The notes beneath the pieces are model-generated. The model searched no databases and was not told the origin of the DNA. It saw only the letters and a list, made by a program, of their open reading frames with translations. A DNA stretch of 64,000 nt from Reyranella humidisoli. GTDB taxonomy: Bacteria; Pseudomonadota; Alphaproteobacteria; Reyranellales; Reyranellaceae. Position 1 is the stretch's first letter. Each line of letters starts with the position of its first letter. The translations under genes were made by a program, and so were the position numbers. The stretch spans positions 3,446,001 to 3,510,000 of the forward strand of contig NZ_JAHOPB010000001.1 of NCBI RefSeq assembly GCF_019039055.1. The letters are read 5' to 3'. Positions 28,601 to 36,703 of the stretch are shown in pieces.

Positions 28601-30097
28601 GTCGGTCGTCCTGCCGCGAGCGACGAGACGGTGCGGGAGCGCATCGCGAAGGTAGGCGCTGGCCGAGATGAAGGAGGTGGCGTCGCGCGCGGCAGTGGGC
28701 CACTTCTCGACATAGTCGGCGGCGAGGGCCGTCAGGGCCTCGCCGCTGTGGGCCGTCAGCAGCAGGGGCGGCGGCGTGGCGGTGTTGTTGACCTGTACGA
28801 GATGGGCGATCGTCCGGTCGCTGCGCAGGATGACGTGCGAGTTTGTGCCGCCGAATCCGAAGGAATTGACGCCGACCAGTTCGGGCCCGCGCTGATCGGG
28901 CAGGCGACGGTTCTGGCCGATGACCTCCAGGTTGAGCTCGTCGAACGGGATATCGGGATTCGGTGCTCGCTGGTGCAGCGTTGCCGGAACCATGCCGCGG
29001 TCGAGCGCGATGACGGACTTCAGCAGGCCGGCCAGACCCGAAACCGGTTCGAGATGTCCGACATTGGATTTGACCGAACCGATGGGGAGAGGTTGCGTCC
29101 GCTTCTGGCCAAGGCCCTTGCCCAGGGCATCGGCCTCGATCGGATCGCCGACCCGTGTGCCGGTGCCGTGTGCCTCGACGAAGCTGAGATCGGCGGGATC
29201 GACGCCGAAGTCGCCGTAGACCTGGTCGAGCAGCCGTCGCTGCGAGTCGGCGGACGGCAGGGACATGCCGGTGGTGCGGCCATCCTGGTTCACGCCTGAA
29301 CCCACGATCACGGCATGGACCCGGCTACGGGCCTTCAGTGCCGAGGACATCGAGCGGAGCACGACGACGATAGCGCCCTCGGCGCGAACGTACCCATCGG
29401 CCGAGGCGTCGAACGGACGGCAAAGCCCGGTCGGCGACAGCATCGAGGCCCGCGAGAAGCCGACATAGGAAAACGGAGAGAGCAGCAGATTGACGCCGCC
29501 CACGATGGCGGTGTCGATCGATCCGTTGCGGATCGCCTCTGCGGCCATGTCGAGAGCGACCATCGACGAGGAGCAGGCCGTATCGATTGCCAGGCTCGGT
29601 CCGCGCAGATCGAAAGTATAGGAGATGCGGTTGGCCATGATGCTAAGCGAGTTGCCCGTCATCATGTGCATGCCGGCGGCCGACGGATCGGCGAAGAAGT
29701 GCGCGGCGTGATCGACCGAAGAGGCGCCGACATAGACGCCGATGGGACGGCCGGCCAGCGTCGAGTGGCGAATGCCGGCATGGGCGATGGCGTCGTGCGC
29801 GACTTCGAGCAGGTGACGATGCTGCGGATCGACCTGCTCCGCTTCGCGCGGACTCATGCCAAAGGCTGTTGCGTCGAAACCCCAGACATCGTCAATGACG
29901 CCAGCGGCAAAAGAGTAGCTGCGGCCTATCTGGTCGGGGGAGGGATGATAGTAGGCCTGCGCGGGAAAGCGATCGGGCGTGATTTGGCTGACGCTGCAGC
30001 GGTTAGTGCGCAGCAGTTTCCAGAACTCGTCGCTGTTGCGCGCGCCGGGCAAACGGCAGGCATAGCCGACGATGGCAACTTCATCCCGGCGTGTCAT
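22679..30097 (-). CDS. rkpA: Type I iterative reducing polyketide/fatty-acid synthase, RkpA-like
   Basis: 2472 residues from the ATG whose complement ends at 30097; a TTG 17 codons upstream is less likely since the KS begins at once (DEVAIVGYACRLPG). Domains in order: KS (Cys175 in DTACSSS, HGTGT, KSNVGH), AT (FSGNGSQWAGMG; GHSVG near 621), DH (DHKVGNVPVLP, His near 926), a degenerate methyltransferase-like region (about 1365-1480), ER (GLNFRDVMWNL near 1757; GGAGAVGLAAL near 1874), KR (GGTSGFGLA near 2068; catalytic YVAGNAY near 2213) and ACP (GMDSLMM, phosphopantetheine Ser2381). No thioesterase, so release is probably by the coupled RkpG. It should make a fully reduced acyl chain. Same order as animal FAS, as noted for Sinorhizobium RkpA. 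Confidence 0.93.
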   Translation of the reverse strand: MTRRDEVAIVGYACRLPGARNSDEFWKLLRTNRCSVSQITPDRFPAQAYYHPSPDQIGRSYSFAAGVIDDVWGFDATAFGMSPREAEQVDPQHRHLLEVAHDAIAHAGIRHSTLAGRPIGVYVGASSVDHAAHFFADPSAAGMHMMTGNSLSIMANRISYTFDLRGPSLAIDTACSSSMVALDMAAEAIRNGSIDTAIVGGVNLLLSPFSYVGFSRASMLSPTGLCRPFDASADGYVRAEGAIVVVLRSMSSALKARSRVHAVIVGSGVNQDGRTTGMSLPSADSQRRLLDQVYGDFGVDPADLSFVEAHGTGTRVGDPIEADALGKGLGQKRTQPLPIGSVKSNVGHLEPVSGLAGLLKSVIALDRGMVPATLHQRAPNPDIPFDELNLEVIGQNRRLPDQRGPELVGVNSFGFGGTNSHVILRSDRTIAHLVQVNNTATPPPLLLTAHSGEALTALAADYVEKWPTAARDATSFISASAYLRDALPHRLVARGRTTDEIRHHLASFAKGETTDSVLTGQALASDQPLTFLFSGNGSQWAGMGRDAWETNPVFQNALRDIDGRFSKVQDWSIVDVLFADDLAPRLRRATYSQPLLLALQVATVRALEERGVVAAATLGHSVGEIAAAWCAGALSLDQAIDVVIARSRHQEVVRGSGGMAALMLSDREARRFLKTAGAPGVEIAAVNSWRSVTVSGSIADIDRVLQAAADMRISARRLDLDYPFHSALIDPVRAPLLRELQGLRPLPVHKRFISSVTGAVATPEMLGAEHWWRNVREPVQFEPALNVLLNDGMRVFVEVGPRPILTSFVRDVLRESGTRGVVVETMSEVDGQKASDPIERAASRIALAGGKVEMQRFFGPAPATAVALPLYPWQHTHFKLHPTEESATPLLAEAHTHRLLGARPRLDSSEWFSTVDPDLFPWISDHKVGNVPVLPATAYVETMLAAARQIHPEGALELRDLDILRPLVFDGKTSFETSLRFAHETGIVELLSRQRGGGAGWTLNARGIVGRSPIAGKATVVPEAPDHAIVVPRNSVYAWAHDLGFDYGPTFQRTRQVVFPEPKLAIATLDRPEELVSGTKIIDITALDAAFHALFASEEAGVADMPMKRMLPVRFGSVRVFETGIIATRVTARTLRQSLSSMVVDIDLWDEHGKIVVSAQNVRLVEAPAELAVDPKSLSYRTAAWKLDRPGLPSTLSPGNVDLERPAGTAAALSEALLLLEAGTLRASWSALVGDNPSDHGNEPASDDGSPWSSYLRSALLWHLEAKNLAVERDGVRTLSPICDLPEIASIASTLLLRHPTMAAEAASVSRLESIIGRLSKGDPSAVSELASPHWRNLGVASNQIGWLRDAVTANVFAAVSGHDGSRLLRMLMVGADHSSTAVDLSARLPNVEIILTDLDDDRLEQAKASIGDEAPLVRCMTWSQLETLAPASLDLAFAIDVLSEIAATRDDGLTVVTRLLRPQAPLIAGELAPGIFWDIVRGSRRRWWTRSANTEFPVGALLTDQEWIDELETAGFNGVSVSPVQGEASIGVIVRGRSGGSAGRNPTSSSEPVVFGWQGEAADDLRVATGPGNTPRPDQPAPTDFVLAIPASDGSDDPVAALGGHLDDIAELCRRLADAPARLWIVVDFGTEESVPLEQPLWCALIAATRVARNEYPGLHIRCLGLSGQPRRRVVEQAADEMLAPGEEREVFFAGERRIVFRVERGATPSRPPEPLPDNVALRLATRQGAGRGVLGWVPEPRKAPGAGEVEIEVATTGLNFRDVMWNLRLLPEEALEDGYAGPGLGMECAGTVVTVGPDVKDLAVGDRVLAFVPGAFASHVIARTFAVSKLPGQLSLEDATTLPVAFLTAYYSLVHLARLEAGETVLIHGGAGAVGLAALQVAKRRGAIIIATAGSGEKRALLRNLGADFVCNSRTLAFAEEVMSFTGGKGVDVVLNSLAGEAMIRSMDCLKPFGRFIELGKRDFYANTHLGLRPLRRNLSYFGVDVDQLIGTHKDLSQQLFADVVALFEQGDFSPLPHRIFDGAHIADAFRLMQRAGHIGKIIVSPSRQASSADVPVNTFPVDAEGWHVVVGGTSGFGLATAEWLADRNARHLALISRSGHLSEAVAEQVKALRGKGVTVEVAAVDVTDAVALKRFIDQLGRGRPIKGIVHAAMVLDDRLIQGTDRESIETVLRPKASGALNLERLAGGLKLDYMLLFSSATTLFGNPGQFNYVAGNAYVEGVARRLRVRGLPALAVAWGAIEDAGYLARHIEANASLKRRFASTLMPARMALNGLDWAFDAQGRQIADACAIARVDWAMAKRELAAVRAPTFNAIDTGSASRQSGQAAVTLERLRAMPAEEATAALLDIVVDEIARVLRLPPKEIDRHRPLADIGMDSLMMLELRTTVEASLQIELPMMSLASGITPADVARRVTPLVTGETVRDAVPGTIAALSASHLAEEAEAASPSEQQAAVSAVLQRVKQIDASS

Positions 30098-30397
30098 TTT
30101 GCGGCCTGCTTGCCGGCGTATCCCGCCGTTGTCTTCGACCGTCCGCAAATCATTCCAAAATCCCCAGTCCCCACGGTGATGCCTTAGCCATTTTCATGTG
30201 CAACATCAAACCACCAAGCCGCGATTAAGCAGTGATTGTGTTGTTCTTGCGTCGACCGTGCCGTTCAGGATCGGCATCCATTCGGACGTTCGTTAAGCTT
30301 GGTATAATGAATACGAAGGGCGTTACTGAATGGCCGCATTTGGGGGGCGACACAAAGGTGAGAAACGCGTCAGCTTCGAAAGCGGTTCCGGCAGGCA
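30098..30397. promoter_or_regulatory. 300-bp divergent intergenic region upstream of rkpA and the GT at 30398
   Basis: No convincing gene. It is clearly lower in GC than its surroundings and must hold promoters for both rkpA (minus) and the three-GT unit (plus). A consensus -10 hexamer TATAAT lies at 30303-30308 on the plus strand; the best -35 at 16-bp spacing (TTCGGA, 30281-30286) is weak. No operator or riboswitch-like structure stands out. Confidence 0.4.
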
Positions 30398-32386
30398 ATG
30401 GTGATTGAGCGGCGAGCCACTCTCAGAGCAGACGATGCTCTCATAGATAAAATTGCAGATAAAGTGCAATTAATGGTGCAAATGCCGGATGATATGCCGG
30501 CAGGTTGCTGGCTGCGTCTTCGTTATCGAATGGCGCTGTGCCGGTCGGCCGCGCGGCCGGTCATTCACTTCGACATCGGCAGCGAGGAAATGCAAACAGC
30601 CATGGGGGCTGCGCTGTTCGGAACCGGTGAATGGGTGGGACCGGTCCCTGGTCAGCCCCGTCATGTCCGGATCGTGTTGCCGCCCGGATTGCCGATCACC
30701 GGATTCTCGCTGACCTCCTGTGAAGCCTTGTCGTTTCGCGAAGTTCTTACCCTCGCCGGCAGGCGGAGCTTCTGGAGGGCCGTTGCTGCGGGGGGATTGA
30801 AGCTGCTGGGCCGGACGTCGGATGCGATCGGCCTGGTGGAGGAAGTTCTGAATGCAACGCCACTGTCGCGGTACCACGAGTGGCGCACCGGCAGCGAGCG
30901 AGAGCTCGACCCCGGCGGAGTGGATGCCGGTGATGCGAACGAGGAGGAGGCCCCGCATATCCGCGCCGTCGTCCATGTGCCCGGTGGAGACAGTCGAAAT
31001 CTGCTGTCGGCGACGCTGGCGTCACTCCGGCGCCAATCGTACCGAAACTGGTCGCTCGTCCTCGTCGGCGAGGCGATGGCGCCGGCCGGCGAGCGTCCAT
31101 GGGTGTGCATCGGGGCAGCCGAGGATGCTGAACGACTCTGGGATGGTCTCGAAGCGACTGACATCGTCTTGCCGATCCTTGCCGGCGACATCGTTCCCGA
31201 GCACGCGATGGCCGCCCTTGCCAGTTTCGCCGTGTCGTGCCCCGACGCGTCCCTTTTCTATGCGGACGAGGATTCGATCGGCGCCGGAGAGCGGTACTTC
31301 GCTCCGGAACTGAAGCCGGACTGGAGCCCGATCCTCCACAGCGCCCGGGCCTATGTCGGGCGGGCCGTCTACTTCCGGCGCCGCATCCTCGACGGGCAGG
31401 GCGTCATCTCGTCGGCGGATTTCATGCGACCCTCGACATGGGATGGGCTTTTCTTGCGGGCACGAGGCCCCGTAGGCCACCTCCGGCGGGTCTTGCTGAC
31501 GAAGGCCGGTGAGGCACAAGGGGGCACGAACAGAGTTGCGGTCTCGTCCCGGGTCCCGGAGGAAGGTCTGCACGCGACCGCCACGCTGATCGTCCCGACG
31601 CGCGATCGTGCCGACCTTCTGGCGGTATGTCTTGCCAGTCTGGAGAAAACCTCGCCCCGCGACTTCGAGCTGGTGATCGTCGACAATGGCAGCGAGCAGC
31701 CTGCCGCGCTCGAGTTGCTCGACCGAGCCCGGGAAAGACCCGGTGTCCGCGTCCTTGGTGCGCCGGGGCCCTTCAACTTCGCGTCTCTGTGCAATCAGGG
31801 AGCCGCGCTTGCGCAAGGGCGCGTCCTCGTCTTTCTCAACAACGATACCGAAACGATCCGGTCGGACTGGCTCTCCCGCCTCGTCGGATGGGCGGTTCAG
31901 CCTGACGTCGGCGCGGTGGGACCGAAACTGACGTACGGCTCCGGGCGCGTTCAACATGCCGGGCTCGTCCTCGGTTTGGGCGGATATGCGGCGCATATCG
32001 ACGTCGGTGCTGGCGCCACCGACGAAGGCTATCTCGGACGCCTCTCGGTTCCCCACGAAGTCTCCGCGGTCACCGGTGCATGCCTCGTTGTCGAGAAATG
32101 CAAATTCGATGCAGTGGGCGGCTTCGATGAAAGCAAGTATCCGATCGAGCTGGGAGACGTGGACCTCTGCCTTCGTCTGGCACAGCGCGGATGGAAGAGC
32201 GTGTTCACTCCCGATTCCGTGCTGATACATCGCGAATCCGCAACGCGCGGCAAGGCGGGAAATGCGAGACGCTACGCGTGGGAGAGGCAGAATTTCATGT
32301 CCGACTGGAAGGATCTCGTGGCCGACGATCCCTATTTCCATCCGGCGCTGTCGCTCGCGGCGCCGCGGACCAGTCTCGATCGCTAG
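30398..32386 (+). CDS. Tandem-domain glycosyltransferase family 2 protein
   Basis: 662 residues from the ATG at 30398. A non-catalytic N-terminal segment (about 1-185) is followed by two GT-A-like regions. The first (about 190-370) is eroded but keeps YADEDSIG and FAPELKPDWSP. The second (about 390-620) is complete: LIVPTRDRADLL, VDNGSEQPA, the metal motif FLNNDTE near 480 and the GDVDLCLRL acceptor loop near 586. This two-domain layout is typical of O-antigen and rhamnan GT2 enzymes. Probably cytosolic. First of three consecutive GT genes transcribed away from rkpA. Sugar specificity unknown, although rhamnose transfer is common in the subgroup. Confidence 0.88.
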   Translation: MVIERRATLRADDALIDKIADKVQLMVQMPDDMPAGCWLRLRYRMALCRSAARPVIHFDIGSEEMQTAMGAALFGTGEWVGPVPGQPRHVRIVLPPGLPITGFSLTSCEALSFREVLTLAGRRSFWRAVAAGGLKLLGRTSDAIGLVEEVLNATPLSRYHEWRTGSERELDPGGVDAGDANEEEAPHIRAVVHVPGGDSRNLLSATLASLRRQSYRNWSLVLVGEAMAPAGERPWVCIGAAEDAERLWDGLEATDIVLPILAGDIVPEHAMAALASFAVSCPDASLFYADEDSIGAGERYFAPELKPDWSPILHSARAYVGRAVYFRRRILDGQGVISSADFMRPSTWDGLFLRARGPVGHLRRVLLTKAGEAQGGTNRVAVSSRVPEEGLHATATLIVPTRDRADLLAVCLASLEKTSPRDFELVIVDNGSEQPAALELLDRARERPGVRVLGAPGPFNFASLCNQGAALAQGRVLVFLNNDTETIRSDWLSRLVGWAVQPDVGAVGPKLTYGSGRVQHAGLVLGLGGYAAHIDVGAGATDEGYLGRLSVPHEVSAVTGACLVVEKCKFDAVGGFDESKYPIELGDVDLCLRLAQRGWKSVFTPDSVLIHRESATRGKAGNARRYAWERQNFMSDWKDLVADDPYFHPALSLAAPRTSLDR

Positions 32387-32390
32387 AACG

Positions 32391-33923
32391 GTGCGCATCC
32401 GCTCACCCTCGCGATATGCACCTCGGGCCGGGCAACCCCACCGGCTACGACGCCAGCTGAGAGAATTTCTTGCAGTGGCCGTCGCGCGGGTTGGCGCGGT
32501 GCTCATCGAAGGGATGGTGCTCGGGAAGATGCTCGGCGGGGTGCTGTGGCCCGCAATGGTGCATGTTCTTGCGCCTCGTCTTGCGGTTCTGGAACGCGGC
32601 TTCGACCGCGAGTTCTACCTTCGCCAGTTCAGCGACCCCCGCCAACGCCAGCGCGTCGCCCGGGCGCCCCTGCTGCACTACGCTTTGCTTGGCTGGCGGA
32701 CGCAGCGTGCCCCGGCGCCTGCCTTCGACCCGGCCTTCTACCAGCGGCGGAACCTCGATCGACCGTCCGGCATGGACCCGCTTTTCCATCATCTCGGGAA
32801 TATAGATCCGGGGAAATCGCCGAGGAACGAAGTCGAGGCGCGGGCCGATCGCGTGCCGTGGCGCGAAGGCGCTGGGGCGGTCCTTGTGTTTCATCACGGG
32901 CGCGGCGGCGGCAGCAGCCATTTCCTCGATCTTTACGAGCGGACTCTCGAGGCGGATGGATACAATGTCCTGCGCGCGAGAACGGTACTGCGCGCGCCGA
33001 CCCTGACCGTGGTGAACGACAGGACATTCGATCTGGCGACCGGTCTTGCCCAACTGGTCCAGTTTGGCCGACGGGAGAAGGTCGCGAAGCTCGTGGTGAA
33101 TCACATCATCGATCGACCGGCGGACATGATGGGATGGGTGCTTGATCTCGCGAAGGGCCTCGGCGTTCCCTATGAGGTCATCCTCCACGATTACTTCATG
33201 GTGTGTCCGCGGGTCGATCTCATCACCGGACACGGCGCGTTCTGCGACGTCGCGCCTCCCGAAACCTGTCTTTCGTGCGTGACCGGGTACGGGGCGGAGG
33301 CGCAGGAGTTCGATCCGCTGTCATGGCGCAACGAGCATCTGGCCTTTCTGGCGGGAGCAAGCCGCGTCATCGCACCGAGCGACGACCTCGCGTCGCGGAT
33401 GCAGCGCTTTCTGGCAAAGCCGATCACCGTGTGGGCGCCCGGAAGCGATGCGGAATTCCCGCCGGAACGGATACCCCGCCTCGCGCCGGAAGAGCGTCTT
33501 CGTATCGTGACCCTGGGGGCGTTGAACGTCGCGAAGGGCGTCCGCGTCGTCGCCGGGCTGGCGGAGACAGCGAACAAGGCGGCCGCACCGTTGGACATAT
33601 CGGTCCTGGGCCCCGTCTCGGAGGCCCTTCCGGGAAGTGTTGCGGTGAGCGGTCCCTACCGCTCGGAAGACCTGGAGAGACTCCTCTTCCAGGCATCACC
33701 TCATGTCGTTCTGCTGCCGGCGATCTGGCCGGAAACCTGGTCGTTCGTTCTGACATCCGCTTTGGAGCTGGGGTTGCCGGTCGTCGTGTTCGACATCGGC
33801 GCCCCCGCGGCGCGGCTGCGCCGGCTTGGCCGCGGCCATATCCTGCCGACCGAACTGTCGACGCAACCGGAGCAGCTGCTGGCCGCGCTGCTACAACTGC
33901 GCGAGGCGTGGATCGTCCGATGA
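32391..33923 (+). CDS. GT4-type glycosyltransferase with N-terminal FY/HY module
   Basis: 510 residues if GTG 32391 is used; a GTG at 32475 is an alternative and would trim a basic leader. Residues about 60-145 form a two-part module (FDREFYLRQF...LLHYALLGW, then FDPAFYQRRN...LFHHL) also found in the neighbouring GT2 protein and the DUF616 protein. The rest is GT-B: VFHHGRGGGSSHFLDLY, VILHDYFMVCPRVDL, a Cys pair (PPETCLSCVTG), and the donor motif ETWSFVLTSALELGLPVV near residue 447. Retaining GT4 chemistry is expected. The next gene overlaps its stop (ATGA). Confidence 0.8.
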   Translation: MRIRSPSRYAPRAGQPHRLRRQLREFLAVAVARVGAVLIEGMVLGKMLGGVLWPAMVHVLAPRLAVLERGFDREFYLRQFSDPRQRQRVARAPLLHYALLGWRTQRAPAPAFDPAFYQRRNLDRPSGMDPLFHHLGNIDPGKSPRNEVEARADRVPWREGAGAVLVFHHGRGGGSSHFLDLYERTLEADGYNVLRARTVLRAPTLTVVNDRTFDLATGLAQLVQFGRREKVAKLVVNHIIDRPADMMGWVLDLAKGLGVPYEVILHDYFMVCPRVDLITGHGAFCDVAPPETCLSCVTGYGAEAQEFDPLSWRNEHLAFLAGASRVIAPSDDLASRMQRFLAKPITVWAPGSDAEFPPERIPRLAPEERLRIVTLGALNVAKGVRVVAGLAETANKAAAPLDISVLGPVSEALPGSVAVSGPYRSEDLERLLFQASPHVVLLPAIWPETWSFVLTSALELGLPVVVFDIGAPAARLRRLGRGHILPTELSTQPEQLLAALLQLREAWIVR

Positions 33924-35482
33924 GAGACAGGCGCTCGCCCGGGAGAATGAGCGAAATCCTGCTGGAGGCGCTGGCGCATGCCGGTCTCGCATCCGCCACG
34001 GCGGCGATTCTGCCGGGATGGACCGAACGCTTCTGCGAACGGCATGGTCTTCCCCGCGGGGCGGTCGATCCCGATCATTATCGGCGCGCCTCGGCAAAGA
34101 CATTCTCATCGCCGCTGGCCGCGACGATACATTACCTGACGATCGGCTCTTCGCAGGACTTTTCACCCCGAGATGGCTTCTCGCCCGCTCGGTATCGACG
34201 CCTCAATCCGGATGTCGAACTCGCTGGTTACGAGCCTTTCGCTCACTGGCTAAGGTTCGGCCTGGCAGAAGGGCGGGAGGCCGAGGTCCCTCGGGATCCC
34301 GCGCCCGTGGAGCTCGCGCGTCTCCTGTCGCACCGTCCGCCGGACGGCAGGCGGGCAAAGGTCGATGTTGTCATGCCGGTCTATGGCAGCCGCGCGCTCG
34401 CCTTGCAGGCGATCGACAGCGTGCTCGCGGCCGAGACGAGGGAGGCCTACGAACTGGTGATCGTGGACGATGCATCGCCCGATCCGGTTCTGCGCCGCGA
34501 ACTGGAGGCGCTGGCCCGAGCGGGCCTGATCACCCTGCTCGTGAACGGGCGGAATGTCGGGTTCGTGGAATCCGTCAATCGCGGCTTTGCCGCCCATGCC
34601 GACCGCGATGTCGTCCTGCTCAATTCCGATACGAAGGTCTTTTCTGGCTGGCTCGACAGGTTGATGGCGGCACTGCGGACGGAGAGGACCGCGACGGCGA
34701 CACCGCTCTCCAATGCCGCCACCATTCTCAGCTACCCGGCCACGCTGTGCGACAACCGCCTCTTGCCGGATGCGCAGGTGGAGCAATGGGATGAACTCTG
34801 CGCGGGGTTCCACGAGCCGCCCGTCGAGATTCCCACGGGCGTCGGCTTCTGCATGGCGGTCAGGAGGGCGTGCCTCGATCAGATCGGTGCTTTCGACGGC
34901 GAGCGCTTCGGCCGTGGGTATGGCGAGGAGAACGATTTCTGCCTGCGGGCGACGGCCGCGGGGTGGCGCCATGTTGCGGCGACTGGCCTTTTCGTCTGGC
35001 ACCGCGGCGGGGCGTCATTCGGGAGCGAGCGCGAGGCGCTCCTCGCCACGGCCCAGGCCACCATCGAGAGGCTTCACCCGGGCTACGCCGAAACCGTGGG
35101 ACAGTTCATCCGGCGGGATCCTCTTGCCGGCGCCAGGAGGGCGCTCGACGTGGCAAGGATAGGCCGCGATCCGCGCCCGAAGCGCCTCCGTCTGGGGATA
35201 AGAGCATTTCCGGTCCCGACGGACATCCTGGAAATCGTCCTGACGCCGGATCTTCCCCCCCATGGGGGCCAGTATCGCCTCGTCCCGGTCGGCGCTGGCG
35301 GTTATCCCAACCTGCCACGCCTCCGTCCAGCGTCCTCTACGTCGGAAATGTCCATCATTTTGCAGGATCTGGGTGTCCGGGAGTGTTACGTCGGGGAGGG
35401 CGCGCAGGGTAATCTCGAATGGTTGGCGCACCTCGAACAGGCCTGCCGGAGCAGTGGCGTCGAATGGATATCACGGCCATGA
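33920..35482 (+). CDS. Glycosyltransferase family 2 protein with N-terminal module
   Basis: 520 residues from the ATG at 33920, overlapping the previous stop; an ATG at 33947 with a GGGAGA ribosome site is also possible. The N-terminal 140 residues carry the shared module (DPDHYRRAS...IHYLTIG, then FSPARYRRLN...FAHWLRFGLAEGREA). The GT2 catalytic domain runs from about 147 (VDVVMPVYGS) through VDDASPDP, the metal motif LLNSDTK near 233 and GYGEENDFCLR near 333. The C-terminal 100 residues are unassigned. Inverting transferase, last of a three-GT unit; acceptor unknown. Confidence 0.85.
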   Translation: MRDRRSPGRMSEILLEALAHAGLASATAAILPGWTERFCERHGLPRGAVDPDHYRRASAKTFSSPLAATIHYLTIGSSQDFSPRDGFSPARYRRLNPDVELAGYEPFAHWLRFGLAEGREAEVPRDPAPVELARLLSHRPPDGRRAKVDVVMPVYGSRALALQAIDSVLAAETREAYELVIVDDASPDPVLRRELEALARAGLITLLVNGRNVGFVESVNRGFAAHADRDVVLLNSDTKVFSGWLDRLMAALRTERTATATPLSNAATILSYPATLCDNRLLPDAQVEQWDELCAGFHEPPVEIPTGVGFCMAVRRACLDQIGAFDGERFGRGYGEENDFCLRATAAGWRHVAATGLFVWHRGGASFGSEREALLATAQATIERLHPGYAETVGQFIRRDPLAGARRALDVARIGRDPRPKRLRLGIRAFPVPTDILEIVLTPDLPPHGGQYRLVPVGAGGYPNLPRLRPASSTSEMSIILQDLGVRECYVGEGAQGNLEWLAHLEQACRSSGVEWISRP

Positions 35483-35491
35483 GTGCAAAGT

Positions 35492-35507
35492 GTTGCCTCG
35501 GGGCAAC
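35492..35507 (+). other. Small inverted repeat after the GT2 gene
   Basis: GTTGCC-TCGG-GGCAAC forms a 6-bp stem with a 4-base loop, 9 bp after the GT2 stop. A T-run is lacking, so it is at best a weak or factor-dependent terminator before the ompA-like gene. The rest of the 136-bp gap is AT-richer near 35563-35615 but has no clear sigma-70 promoter. Confidence 0.3.
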
Positions 35508-35618
35508 AGTCCCGGACTTTGCGGTTGCCCGGGGCCAACTGCCTCCGGGCACGGCGCCCGGCTTGTGGTAAGGTTATTGTAATACCCTCTCGTTTTACCA
35601 TTAGTTCTGGGGAGAAAT

Positions 35619-36569
35619 ATGAAGAAAGCTGGTTTGGCTCTGCTCGGTCTGGGCATGCTGCTGCCGAATGTTGCCGGTGCGCAGGCGATCAACGCTCAGG
35701 AAGGCTTCTATATCGGTGCTGGCGGTGGTGCCGCCTGGTTCATCGGTTCGAATCCGAACACGACGACCTCGACCGGTTGGTCGGCCGGCGGCAAGGTCGG
35801 TTACGACTTTGTCGGCCCGCGCCTCGAGCTGGAAGCCGGCTACGGTGAGATCCCGACCTCGGCGAACATTCCGGGCACGGCCATCAATGGCAAGGTGGGC
35901 CAGCTCACCGTGATGGCAAACCTGCTGTATGACTTCATGCCGACGTCGATCATCACGCCGTATATCGGCGCCGGTGCCGGTATCGCGTTCGTCGACAGCA
36001 ACTCGTCGCTGGGCAGCACGCAGTTCGCCTACCAGGCGATGCTGGGCGTCGCCTACAACGTGAGCGAACAGCTCCGCTTCATGATCGAAGGCCGTTACGT
36101 CGGCACGACGAACCCCAGCGTCAACACGCCGATCGGCAATGTGACGTTCCAGAACCAGAACATCCTGGCGCTGGCGGGCGTGACCTACAAGTTCAACGCG
36201 CCGCCGCCGCCGCCGCCGCCGCAGGCTGCTCCGGTCGCGCCGCCGTCGTTCATGGTGTTCTTCGACTGGGATCGCTCGAACCTGTCGGCCCAGGCCCTGA
36301 CCACGATCAAGCAGGCTGCCGGCGCGTACAAGACCAAGGGTAACGCCCGCATCACGGCGACCGGTCACACCGACACGTCGGGTGCGCCGGCCTACAACAT
36401 GGCGCTGTCGCTGCGTCGTGCGAACGCCGTCAAGGACGCCCTGGTTCGCGAAGGCGTGCCGGCGACCGCGATCGCGGTGGTTGGCCGTGGCGAGCAGGGT
36501 CTGCTGGTTCAGACCGGCCCGAACGTCCGCGAGCCGCAGAACCGTCGCGTCGAGATCGTCATCCAGTAA
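35619..36569 (+). CDS. OmpA-family outer-membrane protein
   Basis: 316 residues. The start at 35619 has a strong ribosome site (GGGGAGA). Signal peptide of about 21 residues (cleavage near AGAQA), an eight-strand type beta-barrel (about 25-195; YIGAGGGAAWFIG, ITPYIGAGAGIAF, LALAGVTYKF), a seven-proline hinge (about 196-202) and an OmpA_C peptidoglycan-binding domain (FMVFFDWDRSNL; TGHTDTSGAPAYNMALSLRRA near 248; NRRVEIV at the end). It tethers outer membrane to peptidoglycan. It is a self-contained transcription unit, with its own ribosome site and terminator, embedded in the sugar cluster. Codon use looks more biased than neighbouring GTs, as expected for an abundant protein. Confidence 0.95.
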   Translation: MKKAGLALLGLGMLLPNVAGAQAINAQEGFYIGAGGGAAWFIGSNPNTTTSTGWSAGGKVGYDFVGPRLELEAGYGEIPTSANIPGTAINGKVGQLTVMANLLYDFMPTSIITPYIGAGAGIAFVDSNSSLGSTQFAYQAMLGVAYNVSEQLRFMIEGRYVGTTNPSVNTPIGNVTFQNQNILALAGVTYKFNAPPPPPPPQAAPVAPPSFMVFFDWDRSNLSAQALTTIKQAAGAYKTKGNARITATGHTDTSGAPAYNMALSLRRANAVKDALVREGVPATAIAVVGRGEQGLLVQTGPNVREPQNRRVEIVIQ

Positions 36570-36594
36570 GCTGGATAATCCGAGACAAGGAAGA

Positions 36595-36621
36595 GGCGGC
36601 CCTCACGGGCCGCCTTTTTTT
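36595..36621 (+). terminator. Rho-independent terminator after the OmpA-family gene
   Basis: An 8-bp GC stem, GGCGGCCC (36595-36602) and GGGCCGCC (36607-36614), with a TCAC loop and seven T residues after it, 26 bp beyond the stop codon. Confidence 0.93.
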
Positions 36622-36703
36622 GTGGAAGACAAGGATGGCGGTCTCATTGCTGCCCTCCCGCGTCTCTATAGTTCCGCTGAAAAAGGGGGAGGTCGGACGC
36701 ATC

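Noticed and set aside
25964..29299. 1111-residue open frame on the plus strand opposite the PKS
   Set aside because: It is antisense to conserved KS-AT-DH sequence, rich in Arg/Gly/His as expected for a shadow frame in high-GC DNA, and shows no recognisable domain.
30098..30148. TTG start 17 codons upstream for rkpA
   Set aside because: The added residues are not KS-like, and the ATG at 30097 gives the standard KS opening immediately.
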